A stretch of DNA of 64,000 nucleotides from Rhodobiaceae bacterium UBA7804 (GTDB lineage Bacteria; Pseudomonadota; Alphaproteobacteria; Parvibaculales; Parvibaculaceae), in contig DLCG01000008.1 of NCBI GenBank assembly GCA_002480495.1, positions 475,363 through 539,362 on the forward strand, written 5' to 3'. Of this stretch, positions 34,721 to 43,474 are shown one piece after another (position 1 is the stretch's first letter; each line of letters starts with the position of its first letter). The translations under genes and the position numbers were made by a program. Below the pieces are notes generated by a model. That model was not told the DNA's origin. It worked only from the letters and a program-made list of their open reading frames with translations, and made no database searches.

Positions 34721-35728
34721 ATGGCCCTGCCCGATATTCTGAAAGACAAGCTGGAGTTGCCGGTCATCGGCTCACCGCTCTTCATCGTTTCCGGTCCCGA
34801 GCTCGTGATCGCCCAGTGCAAGGCGGGCATTGTCGGTTCCTTCCCCGCGCTCAACGCACGCCCCGCTCATGTCCTCGAAGAATGGATCAAGCGGATCAAG
34901 GGAGAACTTGGCGAGTATCAGGCAAAGCATCCCGAGAAGAAGGTCGCGCCTTTCGCCGTCAACCAGATCTGCCACGCATCGAACGATCGCCTTTCACATG
35001 ACATCGATGTCTGCACGAAATTTGAGGTGCCCATCATCATCACCTCGCTCCGTCCGCCTGCCGAGGTCGTCGAGAACGCACATTCCTATGGCGGAAAGGT
35101 CTTCCACGACGTCATCAATGTGAAGCACGCGAAAAAAGCGGCGGAACAGGGCGTGGACGGTCTTATTCTCGTCTGCGCCGGTGCGGGCGGCCATGCCGGT
35201 ACGCTCTCGCCCTTCGCCCTCGTGCGCGAAGTAAAGCAATGGTTCGAGGGCACGGTGATCCTGTCCGGCGCGATGTCAGATGGCTGGAGCATCGCCGGCG
35301 CTCTCGCGATGGGAGCCGATCTTGCCTATATGGGGACGCGCTTCATCGCGACAGAGGAAGCGAACGCCGATGCGGCATACAAGGAAAGCCTGATCCAGTA
35401 CGCAGCCGAAGATATCATCTACAGCAATCTCTTCACCGGCGTTCACGGCAACTATCTCGCGCCGTCCGTCGCGGCTGCGGGCCTTGATCCTGCGAACCTT
35501 CCGGAGGCCGACAAGTCGAAGATGAATTTCGGCTCGGGCGGCAACATGAAGTCGAAAGCCTGGAAGGATATCTGGGGTTCGGGACAAGGCATCGGCCAGA
35601 TCAAGGATGCGCCGCCGGTCGCAGAACTGATCGAGCGGATGAAGCGGGAGTATGTTCAGGCCTGCCGCGAATTCGCCGCACGCATGCCGGCCGAAGCCCT
35701 GACCGCCGCGAAGGTGGCGGCGGAATAG
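34721..35728 (+). CDS. nitronate monooxygenase (class I-like)
   Basis: A 335-residue FMN TIM-barrel protein. The family start is seen as LELPVIGSPLFIVSGPELVIAQ, the active-site loop as CAGAGGHAGTLSPFAL and the phosphate-binding loop as SGAMSDGWSIAGALAMGADLAYMGTRF. It is a distant paralogue of the 32489 gene. It should oxidise propionate-3-nitronate or other nitronates, for detoxification or nitrogen recovery. CGGAGGAAAA is a strong ribosome site. It ends in a classic terminator. Confidence 0.92.
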   Translation: MALPDILKDKLELPVIGSPLFIVSGPELVIAQCKAGIVGSFPALNARPAHVLEEWIKRIKGELGEYQAKHPEKKVAPFAVNQICHASNDRLSHDIDVCTKFEVPIIITSLRPPAEVVENAHSYGGKVFHDVINVKHAKKAAEQGVDGLILVCAGAGGHAGTLSPFALVREVKQWFEGTVILSGAMSDGWSIAGALAMGADLAYMGTRFIATEEANADAAYKESLIQYAAEDIIYSNLFTGVHGNYLAPSVAAAGLDPANLPEADKSKMNFGSGGNMKSKAWKDIWGSGQGIGQIKDAPPVAELIERMKREYVQACREFAARMPAEALTAAKVAAE

Positions 35729-35755
35729 CACCGTTTAAAGTAAAACAAGCGAAAG

Positions 35756-35780
35756 CGGCGGGAGCGATCCCGCCGTTTTT
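35756..35780 (+). terminator. rho-independent terminator
   Basis: Stem CGGCGGGA/TCCCGCCG (8 bp) with a GCGA loop and a run of five T's, 28 bases after the nitronate monooxygenase stop. Confidence 0.9.
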
Positions 35781-35821
35781 ATGGGCTTGCCAGGCCGAAC
35801 TGCGTTGCAGTGAATTGAGGC

Positions 35822-36592
35822 ATGACAGAAACACCGCGTCTCTCCGGCTTGCGCATTTCGCGGGAGGATATGTCGCTGCTCATACGGGGCGCGACGATCG
35901 ATGTGGCGCCGCATCGGCATCATGCGCTTCAGATAGCGGTGGGGACTGCCGGTCCCTTCCAGTTTGAATGCCGTGAGACCACAAATATGTTCGACGGCAT
36001 CATCGTGGCGCCCGAAACGCCGCATCGCCTCGACAGCCTTGGCGGCGAAGTAGCCGTCCTTCTCCTGGAACCCGAACTTGGGGCGGTGCGCGAAGCCAGA
36101 GGGCGGCTCCTCGGCGACAGACCCTTTGCGCCCCTTCCGGCCGAAATGGCGGATAAGCTTCGCGCCCTCTGCTTTCAAAAAGATCTACCCTCGCCAACGC
36201 AGGCGCTTTCCGCCATCTCAACTGGCCCTTCGTCACCGCGAGCGCTCGATCCGCGGATCGCCGGTCTGCAGGAGAAACTGCGCACCCTTCCCCAAAAACG
36301 CGTCGCACTTGCTGACCTTGCGGCGGAGCTTGGGCTCTCCGAAAGCCGCCTCACGCATCTCTTCAAGCAGGAAACCGGTGTTTCCTTGCGCCGTTACATG
36401 CTCTGGCTGCGGCTCGGCAATGCCATGGCGCGAGCACTTTCTGGCGCCTCGCTCACTGAAGCCGCCCATGCTTCCGGATTTTCCGATTCAGCGCATCTGA
36501 GCCGCACATGCCGGGAGATGTTCGGCATCAACCCGCAGGCGGTGGCGCGGCATAGCCGCTTCGTTCAAGCGGATCCGCAAAGCAACTCCTAG
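35822..36592 (+). CDS. AraC-family transcriptional regulator
   Basis: A 256-residue regulator with a cupin-like N-terminal domain (VAPHRHHALQIAVG at about residues 28-41) and a C-terminal double HTH (residues about 155-245: ALADLAAELGLSESRLTHLFKQETG, then LTEAAHASGFSDSAHLSRTCREMFG). The His-rich cupin strand may bind a metal or small ligand. The adjacent DUF3703 gene starts 30 bases downstream, so the two may be one transcript. Target genes cannot be told. Confidence 0.92.
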   Translation: MTETPRLSGLRISREDMSLLIRGATIDVAPHRHHALQIAVGTAGPFQFECRETTNMFDGIIVAPETPHRLDSLGGEVAVLLLEPELGAVREARGRLLGDRPFAPLPAEMADKLRALCFQKDLPSPTQALSAISTGPSSPRALDPRIAGLQEKLRTLPQKRVALADLAAELGLSESRLTHLFKQETGVSLRRYMLWLRLGNAMARALSGASLTEAAHASGFSDSAHLSRTCREMFGINPQAVARHSRFVQADPQSNS

Positions 36593-36622
36593 ATTGACCT
36601 CGGGACAATAAGGAGGCGATCC

Positions 36623-36967
36623 ATGAACAGGGATTTGCGTGCTGCCTATGATGCAGAAATGTCCATCGCCAAGTCACTCTACCGTGAACGGGATTACGAT
36701 CGCTGCTTCATGCACCTAGAACGCGCCCATATTCTTGGCCAACGGAACTACATCCCGCATGTCATCAATCACTGGTGGATGCTGAAGGCCGGTTGGCGCA
36801 AGAGCGATGCGCGCGAGGTTCTGGGCCAGATCGTGCGTATCGTCGGCTCGGCGGGATCGCTTGTCGGCGCCGTGCCCCTCGGGAACACAGGACGGGCGAA
36901 TGTCAGCGCCATCAAGCCGATGCCCATTCCAGCCGATCTGGCCCGGTATTTCGATCGCATCAGATGA
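36623..36967 (+). CDS. DUF3703 family protein
   Basis: A 114-residue soluble protein that fits the DUF3703 family: an N-terminal helical hairpin (RAAYDAEMSIAKSLYRERDYDRCFMHLERAHILGQ) resembling a TPR, then HVINHWWMLKAGWR and the end GNTGRANVSAIKPMPIPADL, which I recall as the family hallmark. No function is established. An AGGAGG site precedes the ATG. Its end overlaps a small antisense-strand peptide gene by eight bases. Confidence 0.8.
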   Translation: MNRDLRAAYDAEMSIAKSLYRERDYDRCFMHLERAHILGQRNYIPHVINHWWMLKAGWRKSDAREVLGQIVRIVGSAGSLVGAVPLGNTGRANVSAIKPMPIPADLARYFDRIR

Positions 36968-37070
36968 GATAATTCTCTGCTGTTACCTGAAAGAGTTCGA
37001 TTGCGTAGATAACGAGAGTGGCGAGAGCGGAGAACGAGAAGAACTGTTCGATGCGGTTGTTGCAGGACAT
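36960..37070 (-). CDS. 36-residue single-helix membrane peptide
   Basis: A small frame that starts with ATG at 37070 behind an AAAGGAAA ribosome site, reading MSCNNRIEQFFSFSALAT and continuing as one hydrophobic helix (residues about 9-27) with a short polar end. It lies 40 bases downstream of the epimerase gene on the same strand, so it may be in its transcript. The first residues are polar and charged, as in known small transmembrane proteins. I know of no homologue; the call rests on the ribosome site, hydrophobic profile and absence of any other feature there. Confidence 0.5.
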   Translation of the reverse strand: MSCNNRIEQFFSFSALATLVIYAIELFQVTAENYLI

Positions 37071-37110
37071 GATGTTTCCTTTCGATGAAAGCGGGGTTTC
37101 GAGGTAGGCG

Positions 37111-38109
37111 TTACGCGAGGACAGTGGCTTGCCTGACCGCTTCGTCCGGCAGGCAGCCGAGATCGGCAAGCGTCCTACGGACGGCGACGTCGAGCGGCGT
37201 GTGAGGTTCGTGGCCGAGGAAAGCAATGAGCTTCGAATTGTCGAGGCGCACCGGCTCTTTCCAGAGGTAGCGCATTTCCCGCATCTCCCTGAACGTCTCC
37301 ACGAAGGGCGAGAGCAGCATTAGCGCGAACCAGGGAAGACGCTTCACCGGCAGGTCGGGATTGCGCGCGGCGTTGCGGACCGCATCCGCTATCTCGATCC
37401 CTTGTTCGAGCCAATGACCGCCGAAATGGAAAGCCGCGAAACGGGGCAACTCATCGGCGCGCATAAGAAGCCTCGCCGCCGTCTCCGCCATGTCCGGCAG
37501 GTAGGCCCAGTTGTGGCCGACCTTGTGGGGACCGGGATAGACGACCGAGCGGAGCTTCTTCCCCGGCTTTACAAGGCCTTGCGCGAACCAGTTGTTGCCC
37601 GCATTGCGGCCGCCGAAAAAATCGCCCGCTCGCAGTATGAGCACGTTCACGCCCTCCTCCGACGCAGCCCGAAGCCGCCGCTCCATCTCGGCGCGAAGAT
37701 TGCCCTTCCGTGTTTTCGGATTTTGCGGCGCCTCTTCCGGAATGAACGGAAAGGCATCAGGCCCGTAATTGTAGAGCGTCCCGGGAAAAAGGATGCGGGC
37801 GCACGCCGCCCTCGCAGCCGCAATCGTGTTGTCGAGCATGGGGACCACCGTCCCCGCCCAGTTGCGGTAGCCGGGAGGGTTCACGGCATGGACGACAAGA
37901 TCGACGCCTACCGCCGCTTCAAGTACTTCCTCCGCCTTCATGGCGTCCCCGTTCACCCAATCGATGAAAGGCATGTCCGCCATCCGCCGGGCTGCCTGCT
38001 TCGGGTTCCTGTGCAGGGCGCGGACCTGCCAGCCGTGGCGATGCAACGCCAGCGCCATTTCGCCGCCAAAGCCGCCCGTCGCGCCTAGAATGAGAGCCGT
38101 CGAGGCCAT
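37111..38109 (-). CDS. NAD-dependent epimerase/dehydratase family protein
   Basis: A 332-residue extended SDR. The N-terminal GATGGFGGEMA binds NAD(P); the expected active-site Tyr is in GTLYNYGPDAFPF, but the downstream Lys of a YxxxK pair is not in place, so it may be an atypical SDR. C-terminal segments (GHNWAYLPDMAETAARL) are typical of this group. It is divergent from a LysR gene, with two dyads between, so it may be the LysR target. The substrate is unknown. Confidence 0.87.
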   Translation of the reverse strand: MASTALILGATGGFGGEMALALHRHGWQVRALHRNPKQAARRMADMPFIDWVNGDAMKAEEVLEAAVGVDLVVHAVNPPGYRNWAGTVVPMLDNTIAAARAACARILFPGTLYNYGPDAFPFIPEEAPQNPKTRKGNLRAEMERRLRAASEEGVNVLILRAGDFFGGRNAGNNWFAQGLVKPGKKLRSVVYPGPHKVGHNWAYLPDMAETAARLLMRADELPRFAAFHFGGHWLEQGIEIADAVRNAARNPDLPVKRLPWFALMLLSPFVETFREMREMRYLWKEPVRLDNSKLIAFLGHEPHTPLDVAVRRTLADLGCLPDEAVRQATVLA

Positions 38110-38117
38110 GTTTCCGT

Positions 38118-38168
38118 CTCCAGTTGCCGTTTCGTTGACTGGAGATTGGGATATTCACGCATGAATAT
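38118..38168. promoter_or_regulatory. two dyads in epimerase/LysR divergent promoter
   Basis: CTCCAGT/ACTGGAG arms (38118-38124 and 38138-38144) lie in the epimerase leader. A perfect 18-bp dyad ATATTCACGCATGAATAT (38151-38168) lies midway between the genes; its T-N11-A spacing suits a LysR-type protein. Confidence 0.55.
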
Positions 38169-38206
38169 AAATTGGCGAAAATCAATGAATGTGTATACGT
38201 TTCTGT

Positions 38207-39136
38207 ATGGTAAATACATCGCCCGGGTGGGAACTGTACAGATCCTTTCTAGCGGTCGTCAGGGAGGGAAGCCTTTCCGGCGGCGCTCGCCTGCTCGGCC
38301 TTACGCAGCCCACGGTAGGCCGCCACATAGACGCGCTGGAGGCCTCACTGGGCGCGGGCCTCTTCACCCGCTCGCAGGGCGGACTCACGCCGACGGAGCT
38401 GGCGCTGGCGCTTGTGCCTCACGCCGAAGCCATGTCCATGGCCGCGGAAGCGTTGCAGCGTGCCGCTTCCGGCGAGGCCGAGGAAGAACGCGGCACTGTG
38501 CGCATCACGGCCAGCGAAATGATCGCGACGGAAGTGCTACCCCCTATTCTCGCCCGCTTCCGCGAGGAACATCCGCGCATCGCCATCGAACTCGTGCTGT
38601 CGAACCGCACCGACGACCTCATTCGCCGGGATGCGGATATTGCCATCCGCATGATCAGGCCCACGCAATCCTCGCTCGTGGCGCGCAAGGTCGGCGTGCT
38701 TGGCCTTGGACTTCACGCCCACAAGAGCTTGATTCAGCGCTTCGGCATGCCGGCCAGCGTCGAGGATCTGAAGAACTGTCCGATCATTGGCTTCGACCGG
38801 GAATCCTCGATCAGACGCCTCAAATATCTGGGAGGCTTTCCGCTATCCCGGGAACTCTTCGCCTTTCGCTGCGACAGCGACATTGGACAGTTTTCGGCGC
38901 TCAAGGCCGGGGTTGGCTTCGGCATGTGCCAATACCCCCTTGCCAAGCGCTATCCCGATCTCGTTCCCGTGCTGCCGGGGGAAATCGAATTCGAGCTCGA
39001 TGTCTGGATCGTCATGCATGAGGACCTCAAGACGAGCCGTAGGATGCGCCTGATGTTCGACCATCTGGTAGAGGAAATGAGCGCCTATGCCCGGTCCGGC
39101 CAGCCCGCAACGAAAGGAAAGTCCTTCTCCAAGTAA
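38207..39136 (+). CDS. LysR-family transcriptional regulator
   Basis: A 309-residue regulator with an intact N-terminal HTH (residues about 10-68, FLAVVREGSLSGGARLLGLTQPTVGRHIDALE) and effector domain. I start at the ATG at 38207; a GTG at 38189 is an alternative. It stands between an epimerase gene (divergent) and gcdH (74 bases downstream, same strand). Position suggests control of the epimerase through the 38151-38168 dyad; since glutaryl-CoA dehydrogenase genes often have a LysR partner, gcdH is another possible target (inference). Confidence 0.9.
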   Translation: MVNTSPGWELYRSFLAVVREGSLSGGARLLGLTQPTVGRHIDALEASLGAGLFTRSQGGLTPTELALALVPHAEAMSMAAEALQRAASGEAEEERGTVRITASEMIATEVLPPILARFREEHPRIAIELVLSNRTDDLIRRDADIAIRMIRPTQSSLVARKVGVLGLGLHAHKSLIQRFGMPASVEDLKNCPIIGFDRESSIRRLKYLGGFPLSRELFAFRCDSDIGQFSALKAGVGFGMCQYPLAKRYPDLVPVLPGEIEFELDVWIVMHEDLKTSRRMRLMFDHLVEEMSAYARSGQPATKGKSFSK

Positions 39137-39210
39137 GCTGTCGCCCCTTTCGCCCTTGCCTGCTATATCACTCCGAAGACAAGCCTTCCCCTGCGTTTCG
39201 AGGATCTTCC

Positions 39211-40440
39211 ATGTCGCAAGCCGCTGAAGCCAATCCCGCAAAGACCGGCGAAAAACCGAACCCGCCGCTCGCGCCCTTCAACTGGGAGGATCCGCTTCTT
39301 CTTGAGGATCAGCTCACCGAGGAAGAGCGCATGGTGCGAGACAGTGCCCGCGCTTACTGCCAGGAAAAGCTTTTCCCGCGCGTGAAGGAAGCGAACCGCA
39401 ACGAGATTTTCCATCGCGAGATCATGAACGAGATGGGCGCGCAGGGCATGCTCGGTCTGACGCTGCCGGAGCAATATGGCTGCGCCGGTCTTTCCTATGT
39501 CTGCTACGGCCTCGCCGCGCGCGAGGTGGAGCGGATCGATAGCGGCTATCGCTCGGCGATGAGCGTGCAGTCCTCGCTCGTCATGCATCCGATCTACGCC
39601 TATGGCTCGGACGCGCAGCGCGAGAAATATCTGCCGAAGCTCGCAACCGGCGAATGGGTTGGCTGCTTCGGTCTCACCGAACCGGACCACGGCTCCGACC
39701 CCGGCTCGATGAAGACGCGCGCGAAGAAGGTCGATGGCGGCTATGTGCTGAATGGCGCGAAGATGTGGATCACCAATTCGCCGATTGCCGACCTGGCGGT
39801 CGTCTGGGCCAAGACCGACGACGATGTTATCCGCGGCTTTGTGGTCGAACGCGGCTTCAAGGGCTTCGACACGCCGAAGATCGAGGGCAAGTTCTCGCTG
39901 CGCGCCTCCATCACGGGCGAAATCTCGCTACAGGACGTCTTCGTGCCTGACGAAAACATGCTGCCGAATGTACGGGGTCTTGCCGGTCCCTTCGGCTGTC
40001 TGAACCGCGCGCGATACGGCATTGCCTGGGGCGCGATGGGCGCGGCTGAGTTCTGCTGGCACGCTGCGCGGCAATATACACTGGACCGTACGCAATTCGG
40101 CCGGCCGCTCGCCGCGAACCAGCTCATCCAGAAAAAGCTCGCCGATATGCAGACCGAGATCGCGCTGGGTCTTCAGGGATGCCTGCAGCTCGGCCGGATG
40201 TTCGACGAAAACAAGGCGGCACCCGCCTCCATCTCGCTCATGAAGCGCAACAATTGCGGCAAGGCACTGGACATCGCCCGCGTCGCGCGCGACATGCATG
40301 GCGGCAATGGCGTGTCGGACGAGTATCACGTCATCCGCCACGTCATGAACCTCGAAGCCGTGAACACCTATGAAGGCACGCATGACGTTCATGCGCTGAT
40401 CCTTGGCCGCGAGCAAACGGGCATTCAGGCATTCTTTTGA
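39211..40440 (+). CDS. gcdH: glutaryl-CoA dehydrogenase
   Basis: A 409-residue acyl-CoA dehydrogenase. The FAD segments CFGLTEPDHGSDPGSM and MWITNSPIADLAVVWAK are present, and the catalytic base Glu388 lies in NTYEGTHDVHALILGR. The DHGSDPGSM form and the ARYGIAWGAMGAAEFCW segment, with Arg for the second carboxylate, mark the glutaryl-CoA subgroup. It oxidises and decarboxylates glutaryl-CoA to crotonyl-CoA in lysine, tryptophan and dicarboxylate breakdown. A GAGGATCTTCC leader precedes the ATG. Confidence 0.93.
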   Translation: MSQAAEANPAKTGEKPNPPLAPFNWEDPLLLEDQLTEEERMVRDSARAYCQEKLFPRVKEANRNEIFHREIMNEMGAQGMLGLTLPEQYGCAGLSYVCYGLAAREVERIDSGYRSAMSVQSSLVMHPIYAYGSDAQREKYLPKLATGEWVGCFGLTEPDHGSDPGSMKTRAKKVDGGYVLNGAKMWITNSPIADLAVVWAKTDDDVIRGFVVERGFKGFDTPKIEGKFSLRASITGEISLQDVFVPDENMLPNVRGLAGPFGCLNRARYGIAWGAMGAAEFCWHAARQYTLDRTQFGRPLAANQLIQKKLADMQTEIALGLQGCLQLGRMFDENKAAPASISLMKRNNCGKALDIARVARDMHGGNGVSDEYHVIRHVMNLEAVNTYEGTHDVHALILGREQTGIQAFF

Positions 40441-40450
40441 GCGACGGCCT

Positions 40451-41017
40451 TCAATCCGCCGCCCGACGGGCGGCGGGTGCGCCGGCCCCCCTCAGAAAGA
40501 GCATGAAGAGGGCCATGGGCCGCTTGAAGGTCAGAAGATAGGTCACGTGCAAGACGACGAAGAGAACCAGAAGGTTCGCCGTCGTCTCGTGAACTTCCTC
40601 GAGCGCTTCGTTCTCCTTACCCTCCCGGTCGTGCTCGCGCTCCCCGTCGTCGTCCGCAAAGGCCGGCGCAATTGTCACTTCAGCGGCGAACTGACCGAGT
40701 GGCGGCGGCTCCATGAGGAGCCCCGTTCCTGTCGTGAGCAGGAGCGTGATGACGATGCCCGCTAGAAGCGCCCGGTTGATCATCGGATGATTGAGGCGCC
40801 GGACTTTCGCAAGCTTCATGAGATCGGGAAAGAGCCGGGAGATGCCGAGCTGCTGCGGACCGACCGCCGCCCAGAGAACTCGAAAGAGGATGATGGTGGC
40901 AACGGCATATCCAAGCCAGTTGTGCAGACCTTCGAGTTCGTCGCCTGTGAGATAAGCTGCGGTGACAAGAAGAGCGAGCGCCGCGTGATAGAGCCTGATC
41001 TTGTGAAACATCGACAT
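40451..41017 (-). CDS. cytochrome b561-type membrane protein
   Basis: A 188-residue protein with four hydrophobic helices. Haem-ligand histidines are visible in RLYHAAL, GLHNWLGYA and LHVTYLL, as in small bacterial cytochrome b561/Ni-Fe hydrogenase type b subunits. A highly acidic and charged loop of about 25 residues (PAFADDDGEREHDREG) between helices 3 and 4 is unusual. It would pass electrons between membrane and periplasm. Start at 41017 is the better of two close ATGs. A GC hairpin in its last codons may end both this and the convergent gcdH transcript. Confidence 0.83.
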   Translation of the reverse strand: MSMFHKIRLYHAALALLVTAAYLTGDELEGLHNWLGYAVATIILFRVLWAAVGPQQLGISRLFPDLMKLAKVRRLNHPMINRALLAGIVITLLLTTGTGLLMEPPPLGQFAAEVTIAPAFADDDGEREHDREGKENEALEEVHETTANLLVLFVVLHVTYLLTFKRPMALFMLFLRGAGAPAARRAAD

Positions 41018-41135
41018 TTGACACCAACCATATCCGAGCCCCGCCCGGAATATGGCCGCTCCGCATGATATGCGGCCAGCCTGCATCTTGTCGCAGATGC
41101 ACCGCTACTCATTCGCAGATTCATGTGCAAGAGAC

Positions 41136-41741
41136 TCAGGCGCTGCGAATGCCCCACTGGCGCACCGGCCCGACATCGACATGGATAAAGTCCGAACGCG
41201 GATAATAGCCGACGCCCCCGGCGGCGATATCGAGCGCCGCATTTCGCAGATATGAAAGCTCGCGGCCGGGCACGCGAATGTCCACCGCCATGCCGCGCAT
41301 GTGGTAGCTCTTCTTCGCGACGCCGGCATTGTTCTCGCGCATCTGTGCGTTTGTGCTGGGTGACCGGTAACCGGAAATGATGTGGAAGGCTTCGCTGGTA
41401 TCGAGCTTCGTTTTCATGGCGTGCAATGTGTCGAGCAAGGCCCGGTCGATTTCGTGAACCTCCCCCGAGCGATGATCGCGCATAAGACGGTCGATCTCCG
41501 TGAGTGCATCGGGCAGATATCGGCCTTCCGACCAATAGACGATCTTCAACTTTTCGTCCGTGTGCGTATTGATGAGATGGAGCTCCCGCGCAGCAACACC
41601 GGCCTGCTTTCCCGGCGTTGCCAGCATTCCCGGCCTCGCAAGCGGAACCCTCAGGGCCGCGAAAGCATTGTCGGCGGCAACGCTGGTGGCCGCAGCCGCG
41701 GCGAATCCGAGCAGGCCACGCCGCGTCACTCTAAACACCAT
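41136..41741 (-). CDS. Tat-exported DUF882 (peptidase M15-like) protein
   Basis: A 201-residue exported protein. A twin-arginine signal (TRRGLLGFAAAAAT, residues 6-19) precedes a mature domain like YcbK/DUF882. The M15-type zinc triad is His147 and Asp154 in SYHMRGMAVDI and His187 in FIHVDVG; SGYRSPSTN is the other family block. It probably cuts peptide cross-bridges in the cell wall. A GAGGGGAATT site supports the ATG at 41741. It lies 95 bases downstream of an L,D-transpeptidase on the same strand, a sensible wall-remodelling pair. Confidence 0.92.
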   Translation of the reverse strand: MVFRVTRRGLLGFAAAAATSVAADNAFAALRVPLARPGMLATPGKQAGVAARELHLINTHTDEKLKIVYWSEGRYLPDALTEIDRLMRDHRSGEVHEIDRALLDTLHAMKTKLDTSEAFHIISGYRSPSTNAQMRENNAGVAKKSYHMRGMAVDIRVPGRELSYLRNAALDIAAGGVGYYPRSDFIHVDVGPVRQWGIRSA

Positions 41742-41836
41742 AATTCCCCTCACATGAACTGTAGAACCGAATTCTGCCTGCGGAGGGTTTGCCGTCAAGT
41801 CATTGATTCAAGGCGATTATTATGGGAAACGCGGTC

Positions 41837-43387
41837 TCAGCTGCCGCATGAACCCGCGGCCTGTGAGGGCGGACTCTCGCCCCTGAGAAGCGCCGCCAAT
41901 GCCGCGTCACGTCCATAGATGTCGTCACGGAAATGAAAGACGCCATCCGAGCTGGCGAAGGCTGTCCAGTAAGCGACGACGACCGGCATGGAGCGCGAAA
42001 GTTCGAAACGCTTCGTTTCTCCTTCCGCGATTGCGGCTTCGATTTCTTCCTTGGTTCCGCCAGATGGGCCGAGAAGCTGCGCCGCGAGTTCCAGAGGTTT
42101 CTCAAGCCGGATGCACCCATGGCTGAGGAAGCGATTGTCCCGCGCAAAGAGCGAGGGAGCGTTTGTGTCATGCAGATAGACTGCGAAGGGGCTCGCGAAT
42201 TCGAACTTCAATCGTCCAAGCGAGTTTTTCGGGCCGGGACGTTGCACCAGCTGTCCACCCTCCCAAAACATGTCGTGCTTCGCCAGATAGTCCGGATCTC
42301 GCTCCATTGCAGGAGCGATTTCTCCAACATAGATCGAGCGCGGAATGACCCATGGCGGGTTGAGAATGATTTTGTTTATGAAGCTCGAAAGAACCGGTGT
42401 CGGCGTCGAGGGCTTGCCGACGATGGTTCTCATACCAAACACCTGCACGCCGTTTTCGTAGAGCGCAGCGGTTGCTCCGGCGGCATTCACCTCCACGCGC
42501 GTTGCCGGCATCGCATGGAACATGATGCGATAACGCTCCATGTTGAGCGCAATGGCTTCCGCGCGCTCCGCAGGCGAAACATTCAGGGCCGCCAGAGTTT
42601 TCGGGCCGACGATGCCATCCCGTTCCAGCCCGTGGCGAAACTGAAAGCGGATGACTGCGCTGACCGTTTCCGGGTTGAGCGTGTGACCTCCGCTTCGGGC
42701 ATGAAGATCGCCCAGCAACAAGAGGCGTTCCCTGATTGCCGGCATGGAGGGTGATACTTCGCCCGGCTTCACGGACCTTCGCCCAGGTTCGAGTCCCAGC
42801 GATGGCCAGCTCACTCTCGACGCCAGGTCTTTGTAGAAGGCCAGCGCCTGCTTCAGCCGCTTGTATTCAGGCGTAGAAGGCGGAAGCGAAGCCAACCACT
42901 CGGCAAGACTGCCCTCTTTCAACGCCTCCGCGAGTTGCGCGCCTATGCGCGAATTGCGGCGCGGCAGAGCGATGTCCTGCCCGGTAGAGGCAAGGTCGAC
43001 GCGGCCCGACTGCATCGCACGAGCATAGGAAATTGCGATCCGGGTCAACAGAAGGTCGCGGATGTCCGGGTCTGAGCTAGAACGCCTCAGCTTATCCCTG
43101 ATCGACCGCGTATCGAAGGTGGAGGGGTCGATGCCTTCTTCTTCTGAACGGAGGATTCTTTCAAGGAGTTCCGAGGCACTCCATTCCTTCCAGGCGCACC
43201 CCTCGCCCCAGGCATAATAAAAGGCTTTGACTTCGGCCTGTTCGTTTCCCCGGGAAACATCTGCGACGAGATTGCTGCAGTCCGCCCGCGCCATTCCGGG
43301 CAAGCAGAACAGGAATGCGAGAATGAGGCCCACGCATCCTGCCGTACCGTGCGTGGTAACCGATGCAGTAATCCTAAAAAACGTCAA
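41837..43387 (-). CDS. YcbB-type L,D-transpeptidase
   Basis: A 516-residue exported enzyme. Residues 1-35 are a signal peptide (hydrophobic run CVGLILAFLFCLPGMARA). The middle holds a putative peptidoglycan-binding segment (VSAVIRFQFRHGLERDGIVGPKTL, about 240-265). The C-terminal YkuD domain has the catalytic Cys425 in LSHGCIRL. It makes 3-3 cross-links in peptidoglycan. The start is TTG at 43387 with a GAGG site close by; no ATG fits the signal peptide. It forms a pair with the DUF882 gene downstream. Confidence 0.92.
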   Translation of the reverse strand: MTFFRITASVTTHGTAGCVGLILAFLFCLPGMARADCSNLVADVSRGNEQAEVKAFYYAWGEGCAWKEWSASELLERILRSEEEGIDPSTFDTRSIRDKLRRSSSDPDIRDLLLTRIAISYARAMQSGRVDLASTGQDIALPRRNSRIGAQLAEALKEGSLAEWLASLPPSTPEYKRLKQALAFYKDLASRVSWPSLGLEPGRRSVKPGEVSPSMPAIRERLLLLGDLHARSGGHTLNPETVSAVIRFQFRHGLERDGIVGPKTLAALNVSPAERAEAIALNMERYRIMFHAMPATRVEVNAAGATAALYENGVQVFGMRTIVGKPSTPTPVLSSFINKIILNPPWVIPRSIYVGEIAPAMERDPDYLAKHDMFWEGGQLVQRPGPKNSLGRLKFEFASPFAVYLHDTNAPSLFARDNRFLSHGCIRLEKPLELAAQLLGPSGGTKEEIEAAIAEGETKRFELSRSMPVVVAYWTAFASSDGVFHFRDDIYGRDAALAALLRGESPPSQAAGSCGS

Positions 43388-43455
43388 CGCCTCAACCGTC
43401 CCGGAACGAATGGCCGGAGATCAGTTTCATGGCAGTCATGCCGCGCCGCAATGAA

Positions 43456-43474
43456 AAACCGGCCTAGCCGGCTT
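43456..43474 (-). terminator. terminator overlapping btaB stop codon
   Basis: On the minus strand the stem CCGGC/GCCGG (extended by G-T and A-T pairs) carries the btaB TAG stop in its three-base loop and is followed by a run of T's. It ends the btaAB transcript. Confidence 0.7.
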
